Shown here one piece after another: positions 26,626 to 34,969 of a DNA stretch of 64,000 nucleotides. This DNA comes from Pseudoxanthomonas dokdonensis (GTDB lineage: Bacteria > Pseudomonadota > Gammaproteobacteria > Xanthomonadales > Xanthomonadaceae), in assembly GCF_001431405.1 (NCBI RefSeq), contig NZ_LDJL01000008.1:1-64000 (forward strand). The letters are read 5' to 3'. Position 1 is the first letter of the stretch, and every line of letters begins with the position of its first letter. Both the position numbers and the translations under genes were made by a program. Below the pieces are notes generated by a model. The model made no database searches. It had not been told where the DNA came from and saw only the letters and a program-made list of their open reading frames with translations.

Positions 26626-27747
26626 TCAGGTACCGGTCTTGAGTTCGGTCCAGATGCGCGTGTACTCGCGAGCCACCTCCGGCGGCAGGATCGCGAAAAT
26701 GAAGAGCTTGGCATCGACATCGGCCGGCGGGTAGATCGTCGGATCGTTGCGGATGGATTCGTCGACCAGCGGCTTGGAGGCCGGAATCGGGTTGGGATAG
26801 GTGACGAAGTTGGTGTTGGCCGCGGCCACTTCCGGGGTCAACAGATAGTTGATGAAGGCATAGGCCTGATCGACGTGCTTGGCATCCTTGGGGATGGCCA
26901 GCATGTCGAACCACTGCGGTGCGCCCTCGCGCGGGATCGAATAGCCGATGTTGACGCCGTTGCCCGCCTCGGCAGCACGGTCACGCGCCTGGATGACATC
27001 ACCGGACCAGCCAACCGCCAGGCACAGATCACCATTGGCCAGGTCGTTGATGTACGAGGACGAATGGAAATTGCGCACATACGGACGGATGGCGGTCAGC
27101 AAGGCGGTGGCCTTGGCGATCACCGCCGGGTCGAAGCTGTTCGGATCCTCGCCCAGATAGTTGAGCGCGATCGGGATCAGCTCGGTCGGGGTGTCCAGCA
27201 GGGTGATACCGCAATCCTTCAACCTGGCCGCGTTTTCGGGCTTGAACACCAGGTCCCAGCTGTTGGTGACATCGGTGCTGCCGAAGATCGCCTTGATCTT
27301 GTCGACGTTGTAGCCGATGCCGGTGGTCCCCCACATATAGGGCACCGCGTACTGGTTGCCCGGATCCTGCACGGCGATGCGCTTGAGCATGGCCGGGTCG
27401 ACGTTCTTCAGGTTGGGGATCTTGCTCTTGTCCAGCGGCAGGAACACGCCGGCCTGGATCTGCCGGCCCAGGAACGCCAGCGAAGGCACCACCACGTCGT
27501 AGCCGGAGGAACCGGCCAGCATCTTGGTCTCGACCATTTCATCGCTGTCGAACACGTCGTAGGTGACCTTGATGCCGGTCGCCTTCTCGAAGCCGGGGAT
27601 GGTGTCTTCGGCGATGTAGTCGGACCAGTTGTAGACGTTGACCACGTCGGCGGCGGCACCCGCCTTGCCATCCGCGCCCTTGTCCGCGCATCCGCCGAGG
27701 ACGCCTGCGCACACCGTTGCCGCCAGGACCAGTGTCAGCCGCTTCAT
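26626..27747 (-). CDS. potF: Polyamine-binding lipoprotein, PotF type (copy B)
   Basis: 373 residues. Lipobox LGGC with Cys20, then the same YNWSDYI signature. It matches copy A closely over the whole mature protein, with most differences in the linker, the N-terminal 20 mature residues and surface positions. The pocket again has Trp (Trp279, PQWFDML). It is the upstream copy in the transcript and has a stem-forming leader. The two copies probably provide different affinities or simply a higher receptor dose for one PotGHI channel. Confidence 0.93.
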   Translation of the reverse strand: MKRLTLVLAATVCAGVLGGCADKGADGKAGAAADVVNVYNWSDYIAEDTIPGFEKATGIKVTYDVFDSDEMVETKMLAGSSGYDVVVPSLAFLGRQIQAGVFLPLDKSKIPNLKNVDPAMLKRIAVQDPGNQYAVPYMWGTTGIGYNVDKIKAIFGSTDVTNSWDLVFKPENAARLKDCGITLLDTPTELIPIALNYLGEDPNSFDPAVIAKATALLTAIRPYVRNFHSSSYINDLANGDLCLAVGWSGDVIQARDRAAEAGNGVNIGYSIPREGAPQWFDMLAIPKDAKHVDQAYAFINYLLTPEVAAANTNFVTYPNPIPASKPLVDESIRNDPTIYPPADVDAKLFIFAILPPEVAREYTRIWTELKTGT

Positions 27748-27762
27748 TTCATTCTCCGGATT

Positions 27763-27788
27763 GGGGGTTTCGTCCGCATGATACCCCC
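27763..27788 (-). promoter_or_regulatory. Inverted repeat in the potF-B leader
   Basis: GGGGGT and ACCCCC arms with 14 bases between, ending 16 bases upstream of the potF-B start. It may be a protein-binding site or a leader hairpin. Confidence 0.35.
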
Positions 27789-27792
27789 GCCA

Positions 27793-27810
27793 CCGCTGCC
27801 CTGGCAGCGG
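27793..27810. terminator. Tight hairpin between the spuC-type gene and potF-B
   Basis: CCGCTGCC, CT, GGCAGCGG: a perfect 8-bp stem with a 2-base turn. On the leftward strand it lies after the transaminase stop (27851) and is not followed by T. More likely an attenuating or message-stabilising stem than a terminator. Confidence 0.4.
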
Positions 27811-27850
27811 CTGGCGCGGAGGATCTGCGATGGATGGGGGCCGGCGCGGC

Positions 27851-29215
27851 TCATGCCGCCAGCCCGGCGGCGGTCGCGTCCAGCGCTTTCCAGGTGCGTG
27901 CGAACAGCATGTCGATCTGCTCGCGGCTGATGATCAGCGGTGGTGACAGCAACATCGCGTCCCAGGTTGCCCGCAGTATCAATCCCTGTGCCAGCGCGTG
28001 ATCGCGGCAGACCCCGCCGACGCTGCCACGCTCGCGGAAAAACCGCCGCTGGCGTTTGTCCGGCACCAGCTCGAGCGCGCCCATCATGCCGGCGATGCGC
28101 GCTTCGCCGACCAGCTTGTGTTCGCCCAGCTGCGCCCAGCGCTCGGCCAGGTACGGGGCGGTGTCATGCCGGCAGGTCTCGACCAGTTTCTCGTCCTGCA
28201 TGATGCGGATGTTCTCCAGCGCCACCGCCGCGCAGACCGGATGCCCCGAATAGGTACAGCCGTGCGCCAGTTCACCGCCCTGCTCTTTCAGCACCCAGGC
28301 GACGCGGTCGTTGAACATCGCCGCCCCCAGCGGGATATAGCCGGAGGTGATGCCTTTGGCGATGGTCATCACGTCGGGCTGGAAACCGAAGTACTGCGAT
28401 CCGAACCACTCACCGGTACGGCCGAAGCCGCAGATCACTTCATCGGCGACCAGCAGCACGTCGTACTTGCGGCAGATGCGTTCAATCTCCGGCCAGTAGG
28501 TCATCGGCGGGATGTAGACACCAATCGCGCCCATGATCGGTTCGCCGATGAAGGCCGCCACCCGCTCCGGGCCCAGTTCCAGAATCTTGTCTTCCAGCCG
28601 CCGCGCCGCGACCAGCCCGTATTCGTCCGGCGACAGATCGCCACCGTCGATGAACCAGAAAGGCGGATCGATGTGATGGATGTCCGGTATCGGCAGCCCG
28701 CCCTGCTGGTGCATGCCTTTCATCCCGCCCAGGCTGGCACCGGCCATGGTGGTGCCGTGGTAGCCGTCATGGCGACCGATGAAGATGTTCTTCCGCGGCT
28801 GGTCCTGCACCGCCCAGAAGTGCCGCACCAGCCGCAGGATGGTGTCGTTGGCTTCGGAGCCGGAATTGGTGAAGAAAGCATGGTTCAGGTCGCCCGGCGC
28901 CAGCTCGGCCAGCTTGGCCGCCAGCGCGATGGTCGGCTCGGTGGTGCACTGGAAAAAACTGTTGTAGTACGCCAGCGTTTCCATCTGCCGGGCCGCGGCC
29001 ACGCCCAGTTCCTTGCGGCCATAGCCGATGTTGACGCACCACAGGCCGGCAAACGCATCCAGCAGCTGGTTGCCGTCGGCATCCCAGACATAGCAGCCCT
29101 CGCCGCGGGTCAGGATGCGGGTGCCGCGCTTGGCCAGCGCGGCATTGTCATTGAACGGATGCAGGTGGTGGGCGGCATCGAGCTGCTGCAGGTGGCGGGT
29201 ATCGAGGGTTGTCAT
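27851..29215 (-). CDS. spuC: Polyamine:pyruvate aminotransferase (SpuC-like)
   Basis: Class-III PLP transaminase of 454 residues from MTTLDTRH. Motifs: FFTNSGSEANDTILRL for the phosphate, DEVICGFGRTGEWFG containing the PLP-contacting Asp, and the Schiff-base Lys in MTIAKGITSGYIPLGA. SpuC transfers the terminal amino group of putrescine (and other polyamines) to pyruvate, giving 4-aminobutanal and alanine. It lies between the tautomerase and potF-B in the leftward polyamine operon. Confidence 0.9.
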   Translation of the reverse strand: MTTLDTRHLQQLDAAHHLHPFNDNAALAKRGTRILTRGEGCYVWDADGNQLLDAFAGLWCVNIGYGRKELGVAAARQMETLAYYNSFFQCTTEPTIALAAKLAELAPGDLNHAFFTNSGSEANDTILRLVRHFWAVQDQPRKNIFIGRHDGYHGTTMAGASLGGMKGMHQQGGLPIPDIHHIDPPFWFIDGGDLSPDEYGLVAARRLEDKILELGPERVAAFIGEPIMGAIGVYIPPMTYWPEIERICRKYDVLLVADEVICGFGRTGEWFGSQYFGFQPDVMTIAKGITSGYIPLGAAMFNDRVAWVLKEQGGELAHGCTYSGHPVCAAVALENIRIMQDEKLVETCRHDTAPYLAERWAQLGEHKLVGEARIAGMMGALELVPDKRQRRFFRERGSVGGVCRDHALAQGLILRATWDAMLLSPPLIISREQIDMLFARTWKALDATAAGLAA

Positions 29216-29315
29216 GTCATCTCCGTAAAGGCAGGGCCGTGCTTCCCGGCACGACATCTGTTCGCAGGAATCAGCGATGCACGGCCGGTTGCCGCGCCAT
29301 CGCCTGAAACAAGCT

Positions 29316-29337
29316 GGCTGAGCCGGCCAGCTCAGCC
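29316..29337 (-). terminator. Hairpin after the tautomerase gene
   Basis: Perfect 8-bp stem GGCTGAGC / GCTCAGCC, 6-base loop, 14 bases beyond the tautomerase stop. On the leftward strand it is followed by AGCTTGTTTC, only a weak T-run, so partial termination or processing is more likely than full stop. Confidence 0.4.
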
Positions 29338-29351
29338 GGATGATGCTGCTG

Positions 29352-29753
29352 TCACAACGGCTTGCCGCGGATGTAACGATATTCCTGGGTCTGCCCTTGG
29401 TAGCCCCAGGCGTCTGCATGAACCTCATCAATCACGACGTAACTGGCTGGCGCCAGCGCGCCGAATATATCGGCCACCGCGGCAAACACGCGGCGGACGT
29501 ACTCGGCTTTTTCATTCTTGGTATTGGTGCCTTCAGTGACCTTGATGTCCAGATAGAACGTCACCAGTGACTGACTGGCGAGACTGTTGCCACCGATGTA
29601 CCAATGCCCAGCCTCCATCGCATGGATCGACACCGAGGTCAGCTCGGGCTTTTTACCCAGAACGGTGGCGGTAAGTTCCGTGAGAATGCCGGCGACGCGC
29701 TCTGCCTGTTGCTGCGATGGCTTTGCGGAAACGCGGAAATCAAGATACGGCAT
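29352..29753 (-). CDS. Tautomerase-superfamily protein in the polyamine operon
   Basis: 133 residues. Pro follows the initiator Met (MPYLDFRVS), which after Met removal gives the catalytic N-terminal proline of 4-oxalocrotonate tautomerase and MIF-like enzymes; the length suggests a two-unit or MIF-like subunit. An aromatic stretch HADAWGYQGQTQEYRYI ends the protein. No tautomerisation step is known in polyamine breakdown, so its role is open. It lies between puuA and the spuC-type gene on the same strand. Confidence 0.75.
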   Translation of the reverse strand: MPYLDFRVSAKPSQQQAERVAGILTELTATVLGKKPELTSVSIHAMEAGHWYIGGNSLASQSLVTFYLDIKVTEGTNTKNEKAEYVRRVFAAVADIFGALAPASYVVIDEVHADAWGYQGQTQEYRYIRGKPL

Positions 29754-29783
29754 GTCTGGTGCTCCTTGAGATGGCGGGCAGGC

Positions 29784-31169
29784 TCATACATTCAACAGCA
29801 GGAACTCGCGTTCCCACGAGCTGATCACGCGGAAAAAGGTTTCATATTCCTTGCGCTTGACCGATACATAGGCGCGGATGAATCGCGGTCCCAGCATCGC
29901 CTTGATCGGCTCGCAGACTTCCAGTTTGTCCAGCGCATCGCCGAGCGAGCGCGGCAGCTCGAAGCCGACATCCTGGGCGCTGGTGGTCAATGGCTGGGTC
30001 GGGCTGAGCTTCTCGCGCATGCCCAGCAGGCCGCAGGCCAGGGTCGCGGCCATCGCCAGGTAGGGATTGGCGTCGGAACCGGCGAAGCGACTCTCGACGC
30101 GGGTGTTTTCCGCCGTGTCCATCGGCACCCGCAGGCCACAGGTGCGGTTGTCGTAGCCCCACTGCACGTTGATCGGTGCCACCTGCCCCAGCGCCAGCCG
30201 GCGATAGGAATTGACGTTGGGCGCCAGCAGCGCCATCGCCATCGGCATGTACTTCTGCAGGCCGGCCAGGTAATGACCGAACATCGCGCTGATCTTGCCG
30301 TCGCCGCCGCTGAATATGTTTTCGCCCTTGCCGTTGAGCACGCTCTGGTGGATATGCATGGCGCTGCCGGGCTCGTTTTCCATTGGCTTGGCCAGGAAAG
30401 TGGCGTAAACGCCGTGCCGCATCGCCGCCTCGCGCATGGTGCGCTTGAACAGGAACACCTGATCGGCACGCGACATCGCATCGGCATGAACGAAGTTGAC
30501 TTCCAGCTGGGCGGCGCCGGATTCATGGATCAAGGTGTCCACGTCCAGCTCCATCGCCTCGCTGTAGTCGTACATCAGGTCGAGGATCGGATCGAACTCG
30601 TTGACCGCGTCGATCGAATACGACTGGCGCGCGGTCTCCGGGCGACCGGAACGGCCGGCCGGCGGCTGCAGTGGAAAGTCCGGGTCGGTGTTTTTCTGGA
30701 CCAGGAAGAACTCCACCTCAGGCGCCACCACCGGCCGCAGTCCGGCCTCGGCATAGGCATCCAGTACCCGCCGCAACACGCTGCGCGGGGCCAGATCATG
30801 CGGCGCGCCGTCCTTGGTGAAACAGTCGTGGATGATCTGCGCGGTCGGATCGGCTGCCCACGGCACCATCCGCACGGTATCCGGATCCGGACGCAGGAAC
30901 ATGTCCGAATCCGACGGCGAGGTCAGTTCGTAGTAGTCATCCGGATAATCGCCGGTGACGGTGGTGGCGAATATGCCTTCCGGCAGGCGGGTGCCGTAGT
31001 CGTGGGAGAACTTGTCGGCGGGGATGATCTTGCCGCGGGCGTTGCCGGTGATGTCGGGCACCAGGCATTCGACCTCGGTGATGTGGCGCTCTTTCAGCCA
31101 GCGCCGCAGGGAACTCTCGGAGGGGTCGGCAACGCTGATGACGCTGCTTGGCTGTTTTCGTCGATTCAT
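29784..31169 (-). CDS. puuA: Gamma-glutamylpolyamine synthetase (PuuA type, copy 1)
   Basis: Glutamine-synthetase fold enzyme, 461 residues, which ligates glutamate to putrescine or another amine with ATP, the first step of the Puu pathway. GS catalytic landmarks: EVEFF, HESGAAQLEVNF, AMHIHQSV and NSYRRL. The N-terminal beta-grasp region has VPDITGNARGK. Start overlaps the puuD stop by four bases. A second, diverged copy is encoded on the opposite strand about 1.1 kb away, implying different amine substrates. Confidence 0.92.
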   Translation of the reverse strand: MNRRKQPSSVISVADPSESSLRRWLKERHITEVECLVPDITGNARGKIIPADKFSHDYGTRLPEGIFATTVTGDYPDDYYELTSPSDSDMFLRPDPDTVRMVPWAADPTAQIIHDCFTKDGAPHDLAPRSVLRRVLDAYAEAGLRPVVAPEVEFFLVQKNTDPDFPLQPPAGRSGRPETARQSYSIDAVNEFDPILDLMYDYSEAMELDVDTLIHESGAAQLEVNFVHADAMSRADQVFLFKRTMREAAMRHGVYATFLAKPMENEPGSAMHIHQSVLNGKGENIFSGGDGKISAMFGHYLAGLQKYMPMAMALLAPNVNSYRRLALGQVAPINVQWGYDNRTCGLRVPMDTAENTRVESRFAGSDANPYLAMAATLACGLLGMREKLSPTQPLTTSAQDVGFELPRSLGDALDKLEVCEPIKAMLGPRFIRAYVSVKRKEYETFFRVISSWEREFLLLNV

Positions 31170-31933
31170 GGAACTGCTCGCTGCTGGCGTCGGCTGGCAT
31201 GCTCACGACAGGCCTGGCCGAACGACTGGAAAATGCTCAGGTAGAACGGATTTTCGGTGACCCGCCACTCGGGATGCCACTGCACGCCGAGCAGATAACC
31301 CGGGCCCACGTGGCGGAAAGCTTCAACCAGACCGTCGGCCGCGGTCGCCTCGATCAGCAGACCGTCGCCCAGCGTGCGCACGCCTTGCCCGTGCAGCGAG
31401 TTGACCCGCACCTGGCTGACACCCGCCAGGCCGGCCAGCAGCCCGCCAGCGGCCAGATCCACCACATGTGCCGGCCCGTACTGCTGCTCGAGCGGCGCCG
31501 AGGTGTCTTCGCGATGGTCCAGCATGCCCGGTTGCTCCTGGACTTTCTGGTACAGCGTGCCACCCAGGGCGACGTTGACCTCCTGGAAGCCGCGGCACAG
31601 CGCCAGCAACGGCAATTCAAGTTCCAATGCAAGCCGTACCAGCGGCAAGGTGGTGGCATCGCGTGCCGGGTCGTGCAGGTTGCCTTCGTATGAGACTTCG
31701 TCGCCGTAATGATGTGGCTCGATATTGCTGACCGAACCGGTCAGGACGATGCCATCGACCCCGGCCAGCCATTCGCGCAGCGGTAACGACGGCACCAGCG
31801 TCGGCAACAACACCGGCAGGCAACCGGCGCCGTTGATCACTGCGCGGACATACTTTTCGCCCACCGCGAGGAAGGGGTGCATGCCAATCTGCTTGCGGTC
31901 GGTGGGCAACGCGACCAGGGCTGGGCTGGCCAT
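31166..31933 (-). CDS. puuD: Gamma-glutamyl-gamma-aminobutyrate hydrolase
   Basis: Class-I glutamine amidotransferase-type hydrolase of 255 residues that releases GABA from gamma-glutamyl-GABA, the last Puu step. Nucleophile Cys113 in LALCRGFQEVN (E. coli Cys114), and the His/Glu pair in GVQWHPEWR. First gene of the leftward operon, with a candidate regulator half-site about 40 bases upstream. Confidence 0.94.
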   Translation of the reverse strand: MASPALVALPTDRKQIGMHPFLAVGEKYVRAVINGAGCLPVLLPTLVPSLPLREWLAGVDGIVLTGSVSNIEPHHYGDEVSYEGNLHDPARDATTLPLVRLALELELPLLALCRGFQEVNVALGGTLYQKVQEQPGMLDHREDTSAPLEQQYGPAHVVDLAAGGLLAGLAGVSQVRVNSLHGQGVRTLGDGLLIEATAADGLVEAFRHVGPGYLLGVQWHPEWRVTENPFYLSIFQSFGQACREHASRRQQRAVP

Positions 31934-32270
31934 ACGGAACGCTCGGAGAGGTGTCAGGCCAACTTAACCCGGCCGTTTTATTTTTACAACACACGCATCC
32001 GGCGGCCGCGACTGATAGCACCAAAACCGGGCTTTAAACGGCTTACCTTTGTCATTGGCAGTGTTCCAGCACCATTCGCGTTGAGTATTCTTGACAAAAT
32101 CCGGCCACTGGGAGAGCGTGTCATCCGCCATGTGCTGGCCTGGCGACCACCGCGACACCGGCCGCGGCAGACACGATACAGGCGCTCTGCTTCACCCCCA
32201 TGACCACGGCTTTGCACTCAGGCAAATGACCATGACACGCTCTCCGCTCCTGTCTCCTGTTGGCTAACCC
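31934..32270. other. Divergent control region between puuD and the second puuA
   Basis: 337 bases without a gene. It holds an AT-rich patch (31973-31990) with the half-site TTTACAAC, also present upstream of the bauA-type gene. TTGACA at 32091 has no matching -10. A sigma-54-like TTGGCA with GC at the correct 12-base spacing (32056-32071) is only a partial match to consensus. No ribosome-binding site stands before the rightward puuA start. Confidence 0.5.
31975..31990. promoter_or_regulatory. Candidate PuuR-related half-site upstream of puuD
   Basis: On the leftward strand reads GTTGTAAAAATAAAAC, sharing GTTGTAAA with the palindrome between puuR and the bauA-type gene. It lies 42 bases from the puuD start. 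Confidence 0.35.
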
Positions 32271-33665
32271 ATGAACCAGCCCCGCTCCACTGCCACTCCA
32301 TCCGCGCCCGGCATGTCGGCCACGGATCTGGCGACCCTCCAGGCCATGCCCGCCTGCGAGGCCGTCGATCTGCTGCTGCCGGACATGAATGGCCTGCTGC
32401 GCGGCAAGCGCATCGATCGCAGCGCGCTGGAGAAGATCTACCGCGACGGCGTATGCCTGCCGATGTCGCTGATCGGCACCGACATCACCGGCAACACGGT
32501 GGAAGAAACCGGCCTCGGTTATGACATCGGTGACGAGGATCGGATCTGCCGGCCACTGCCCGGCTCGCTGCGACCGGTGCCGTGGTCGCCGCGGCCGATG
32601 GCGCAGTTGCTGCTGACGATGGAAGACGGTGCCGGCGGCCTGTTTGCCGCCAATCCGCGCGAGGTGCTGGGCGCGGTGCTGGCACGCTACGCACAACGCG
32701 GGCTGACGCCGGTGGTCGCGGTCGAGCTGGAGTTCTACCTGTTCGACCAGCGCTGTGACCAGCACGGCCGGCCGCGCAGTTCGCTCAATCCGGTCACCGG
32801 CGCACGCAACACCAGTACCCAGGTCTATTACATCGAAGACCTCAACGATTATCGCGGCTTCACCGATGCGGTCGCCGGCGCCTGCCAGGCGCAATCAATA
32901 CCGGCCGACACCGCGGTCGCCGAATACGCGCCGGGCCAGTTCGAAATCAACCTCAAGCATCGCGACGACGCGCTGCGTGCCTGCGATGACGCGGTATACC
33001 TGAAGCGCGCGATCAAGGCGGTGGCGCAGCAGCAGGGCGTGCAGGCCAGTTTCATGGCCAAGCCGCTGGTCGATCAGGCCGGCAGTGGCATGCATATCCA
33101 TGTCAGCGTGCTCGACGGCGATGGCAACAACGTGTTTGCTTCCCCGGTGAACCAGCCCACGGCCGCGCTGCGCCATGCCATCGGTGGCCTGCAACACAAC
33201 GCCAAAGACTGCCTGCTGCTGTTCGCACCCCATGCCAACAGCTATCGTCGCTTCGTGCTCAATGCGTTCGTGCCGTTGAACGACTGCTGGGGTTACAACA
33301 ACCGCACGGTCGCCCTGCGCATCCCGCACAGCGACCCGGCCAACACCCGCATCGAACACCGCATCGCCGGTGCCGATGCCAACATCTACCTGGTGACCGC
33401 GGCAGTGCTGGCCGGCATGCTCGACGGTATCGAACGGCAACGCGAGCCGGGCCCACCCGTCGTCGGCAACGCCTACGAGCAGACCGATATCCACACTCCC
33501 TACTGGCGCCAGGCGATCGATGACTTCCTCGCCAGCAACTGGATCAACGAGCAGTTTGGGGCGAGCTTCCAGCATGTGTTCGGGCAACAGAAACTGGCCG
33601 AAATGCGCCGCTTCGAAAGCCACGTCAGTGATCTGGAATACGACTGGTACCTGCGCAGCGTATGA
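32271..33665 (+). CDS. Gamma-glutamylpolyamine synthetase (PuuA type, copy 2)
   Basis: 464-residue glutamine-synthetase family protein, collinear with copy 1 but strongly diverged: VELEFYL, VAEYAPGQFEINL, GMHIHVSV, NSYRRFVLN, WGYNNRTVALRIP. The GS active site is complete. It is coupled to puuB by a four-base overlap (ATGA), so this copy supplies the substrate of the oxidase. No ribosome-binding site precedes the ATG; a start at the Met 14 codons in (32313) is possible. Confidence 0.9.
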   Translation: MNQPRSTATPSAPGMSATDLATLQAMPACEAVDLLLPDMNGLLRGKRIDRSALEKIYRDGVCLPMSLIGTDITGNTVEETGLGYDIGDEDRICRPLPGSLRPVPWSPRPMAQLLLTMEDGAGGLFAANPREVLGAVLARYAQRGLTPVVAVELEFYLFDQRCDQHGRPRSSLNPVTGARNTSTQVYYIEDLNDYRGFTDAVAGACQAQSIPADTAVAEYAPGQFEINLKHRDDALRACDDAVYLKRAIKAVAQQQGVQASFMAKPLVDQAGSGMHIHVSVLDGDGNNVFASPVNQPTAALRHAIGGLQHNAKDCLLLFAPHANSYRRFVLNAFVPLNDCWGYNNRTVALRIPHSDPANTRIEHRIAGADANIYLVTAAVLAGMLDGIERQREPGPPVVGNAYEQTDIHTPYWRQAIDDFLASNWINEQFGASFQHVFGQQKLAEMRRFESHVSDLEYDWYLRSV

Positions 33666-34951
33666 GCTCATCGGCCACTTCGTCCTATCCACCCAGCTGG
33701 TACGCCGCCAGCACGCCGTTACTGCCGTTGCAGCCGGCATTGCAGGGCAGTGCCGAGGCCGACGTCTGCATCCTCGGCGCCGGTTACACCGGTCTGTCGG
33801 CGGCGCTGGAGCTGGCCGAGGCCGGTTACCGGGTGGTGGTGCTGGAAGCAGCGCGGATCGGCTGGGGTGCCTCCGGTCGCAACGGTGGCCAGGTCATCGC
33901 CGGTTACAGCTGCGGCGAAGCGGCGCTGGAGTCACTGATCGGCTTCGACGATGCGCGCAGATTGTTCGACTACTCGCGCGAGGGCGTGCACTGGCTGCGC
34001 CAGCGCATCGAACGCCACCGGATTGATTGCCACTGGCGCGATGGCCACGCCTCGACCCCGATCAAACCGCGCCAGGTCAGCGAATGGCAGGCCGCCGCCC
34101 GCCACATGAGCGAACGTTACCAGTATCCGGTGCAATGGTGGAGCCGCGAACAACTGCGCGGGCAGCTTGCCAGCGACCGCTACCTCGGTGCGTTGTACGA
34201 TCCGCACAGCGGCCATTTGCATCCGCTGGCCTATGTACTCGGCCTGGCCCGCGCCTGCCTGGCGGCGGGCGTGGTCATCCATGAGCAATCGGCTGTCACC
34301 CGTGTTGATCGCGGCGCACAACCGATCATGCACACCCGCGCTGGCCAGGTGCGGTGCCAGTCCGGCATCCTCGCCGGCAACGCGCTGCTGCGCGGCATCG
34401 CCCCCGAACTGGAATCGCGGATCATGCCGGTCGGCACCTACATCGCCGCGACTGAAGTACTGGGTGCCGAGCGGGCCAGCGCACTGATCGGCAATGACAT
34501 GGCGGTGGCGGATACCAACTGGGCGCTGGATTATTTCCGCCTCAGCCAAGATCACCGCTTGCTGTTCGGTGGCCGCGCCAGCTATTCGACGCTGCCGCCG
34601 CCGAGCCTGCGCGCGACCATGACCCGGCGCATGCGGCGGGTGTTCCCGCAACTGGCCGATGTCCGCATGGACTACCTGTGGGGTGGCCTGATCGACATCT
34701 CGCGCAACCGCGCGCCGCACTTCGGACGGCTGGGTGACAACCTGTATTTCGCGCAGGGATTTTCCGGCCACGGCGTTGCCGCCACCGGCATGGCCGGGCG
34801 CTTCATCGCCGAGGCCATCCGTGGCCAGTCCGAACGGCTGGACGCGTTCGCCAGGATCGGGCACGCCAGCTTCCCCGGCGGCCGCGCCCTGCGCACCCCG
34901 CTGCTGGTCGCGGCGATGGCCTGGTACAAGCTGCGTGACGCGCTCTGGTGA
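33662..34951 (+). CDS. puuB: Gamma-glutamylputrescine oxidase (PuuB type)
   Basis: FAD-dependent amine oxidase of 429 residues in the DAO family. The dinucleotide motif is VCILGAGYTGLSAALELAEAG in part (GxGxxG), followed by RIGWGASGRNGGQV, the DAO/PuuB flavin segment, and a C-terminal FSGHGVAATGM. It would oxidise gamma-glutamyl-putrescine to the aldehyde used by PuuC, releasing ammonia and peroxide. Translationally coupled to the preceding synthetase. Confidence 0.92.
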   Translation: MSSSATSSYPPSWYAASTPLLPLQPALQGSAEADVCILGAGYTGLSAALELAEAGYRVVVLEAARIGWGASGRNGGQVIAGYSCGEAALESLIGFDDARRLFDYSREGVHWLRQRIERHRIDCHWRDGHASTPIKPRQVSEWQAAARHMSERYQYPVQWWSREQLRGQLASDRYLGALYDPHSGHLHPLAYVLGLARACLAAGVVIHEQSAVTRVDRGAQPIMHTRAGQVRCQSGILAGNALLRGIAPELESRIMPVGTYIAATEVLGAERASALIGNDMAVADTNWALDYFRLSQDHRLLFGGRASYSTLPPPSLRATMTRRMRRVFPQLADVRMDYLWGGLIDISRNRAPHFGRLGDNLYFAQGFSGHGVAATGMAGRFIAEAIRGQSERLDAFARIGHASFPGGRALRTPLLVAAMAWYKLRDALW

Positions 34952-34969
34952 GCTGTCGGCCGGCGACGC

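Noticed and set aside
25409..26914. Long version of the potF-A frame
   Set aside because: The extension is antisense-like sequence inside potF-B. The lipoprotein signal begins at 26536 with a good ribosome-binding site.
32056..32071. Sigma-54-like promoter TTGGCA ... GC upstream of the second puuA
   Set aside because: GG and GC have the right spacing, but CACG and TT of the consensus are missing. One such match in 337 bases is not convincing.
32091..32096. TTGACA as a -35 element for the second puuA
   Set aside because: No -10-like hexamer occurs 16-18 bases downstream, where the sequence is GC-rich.
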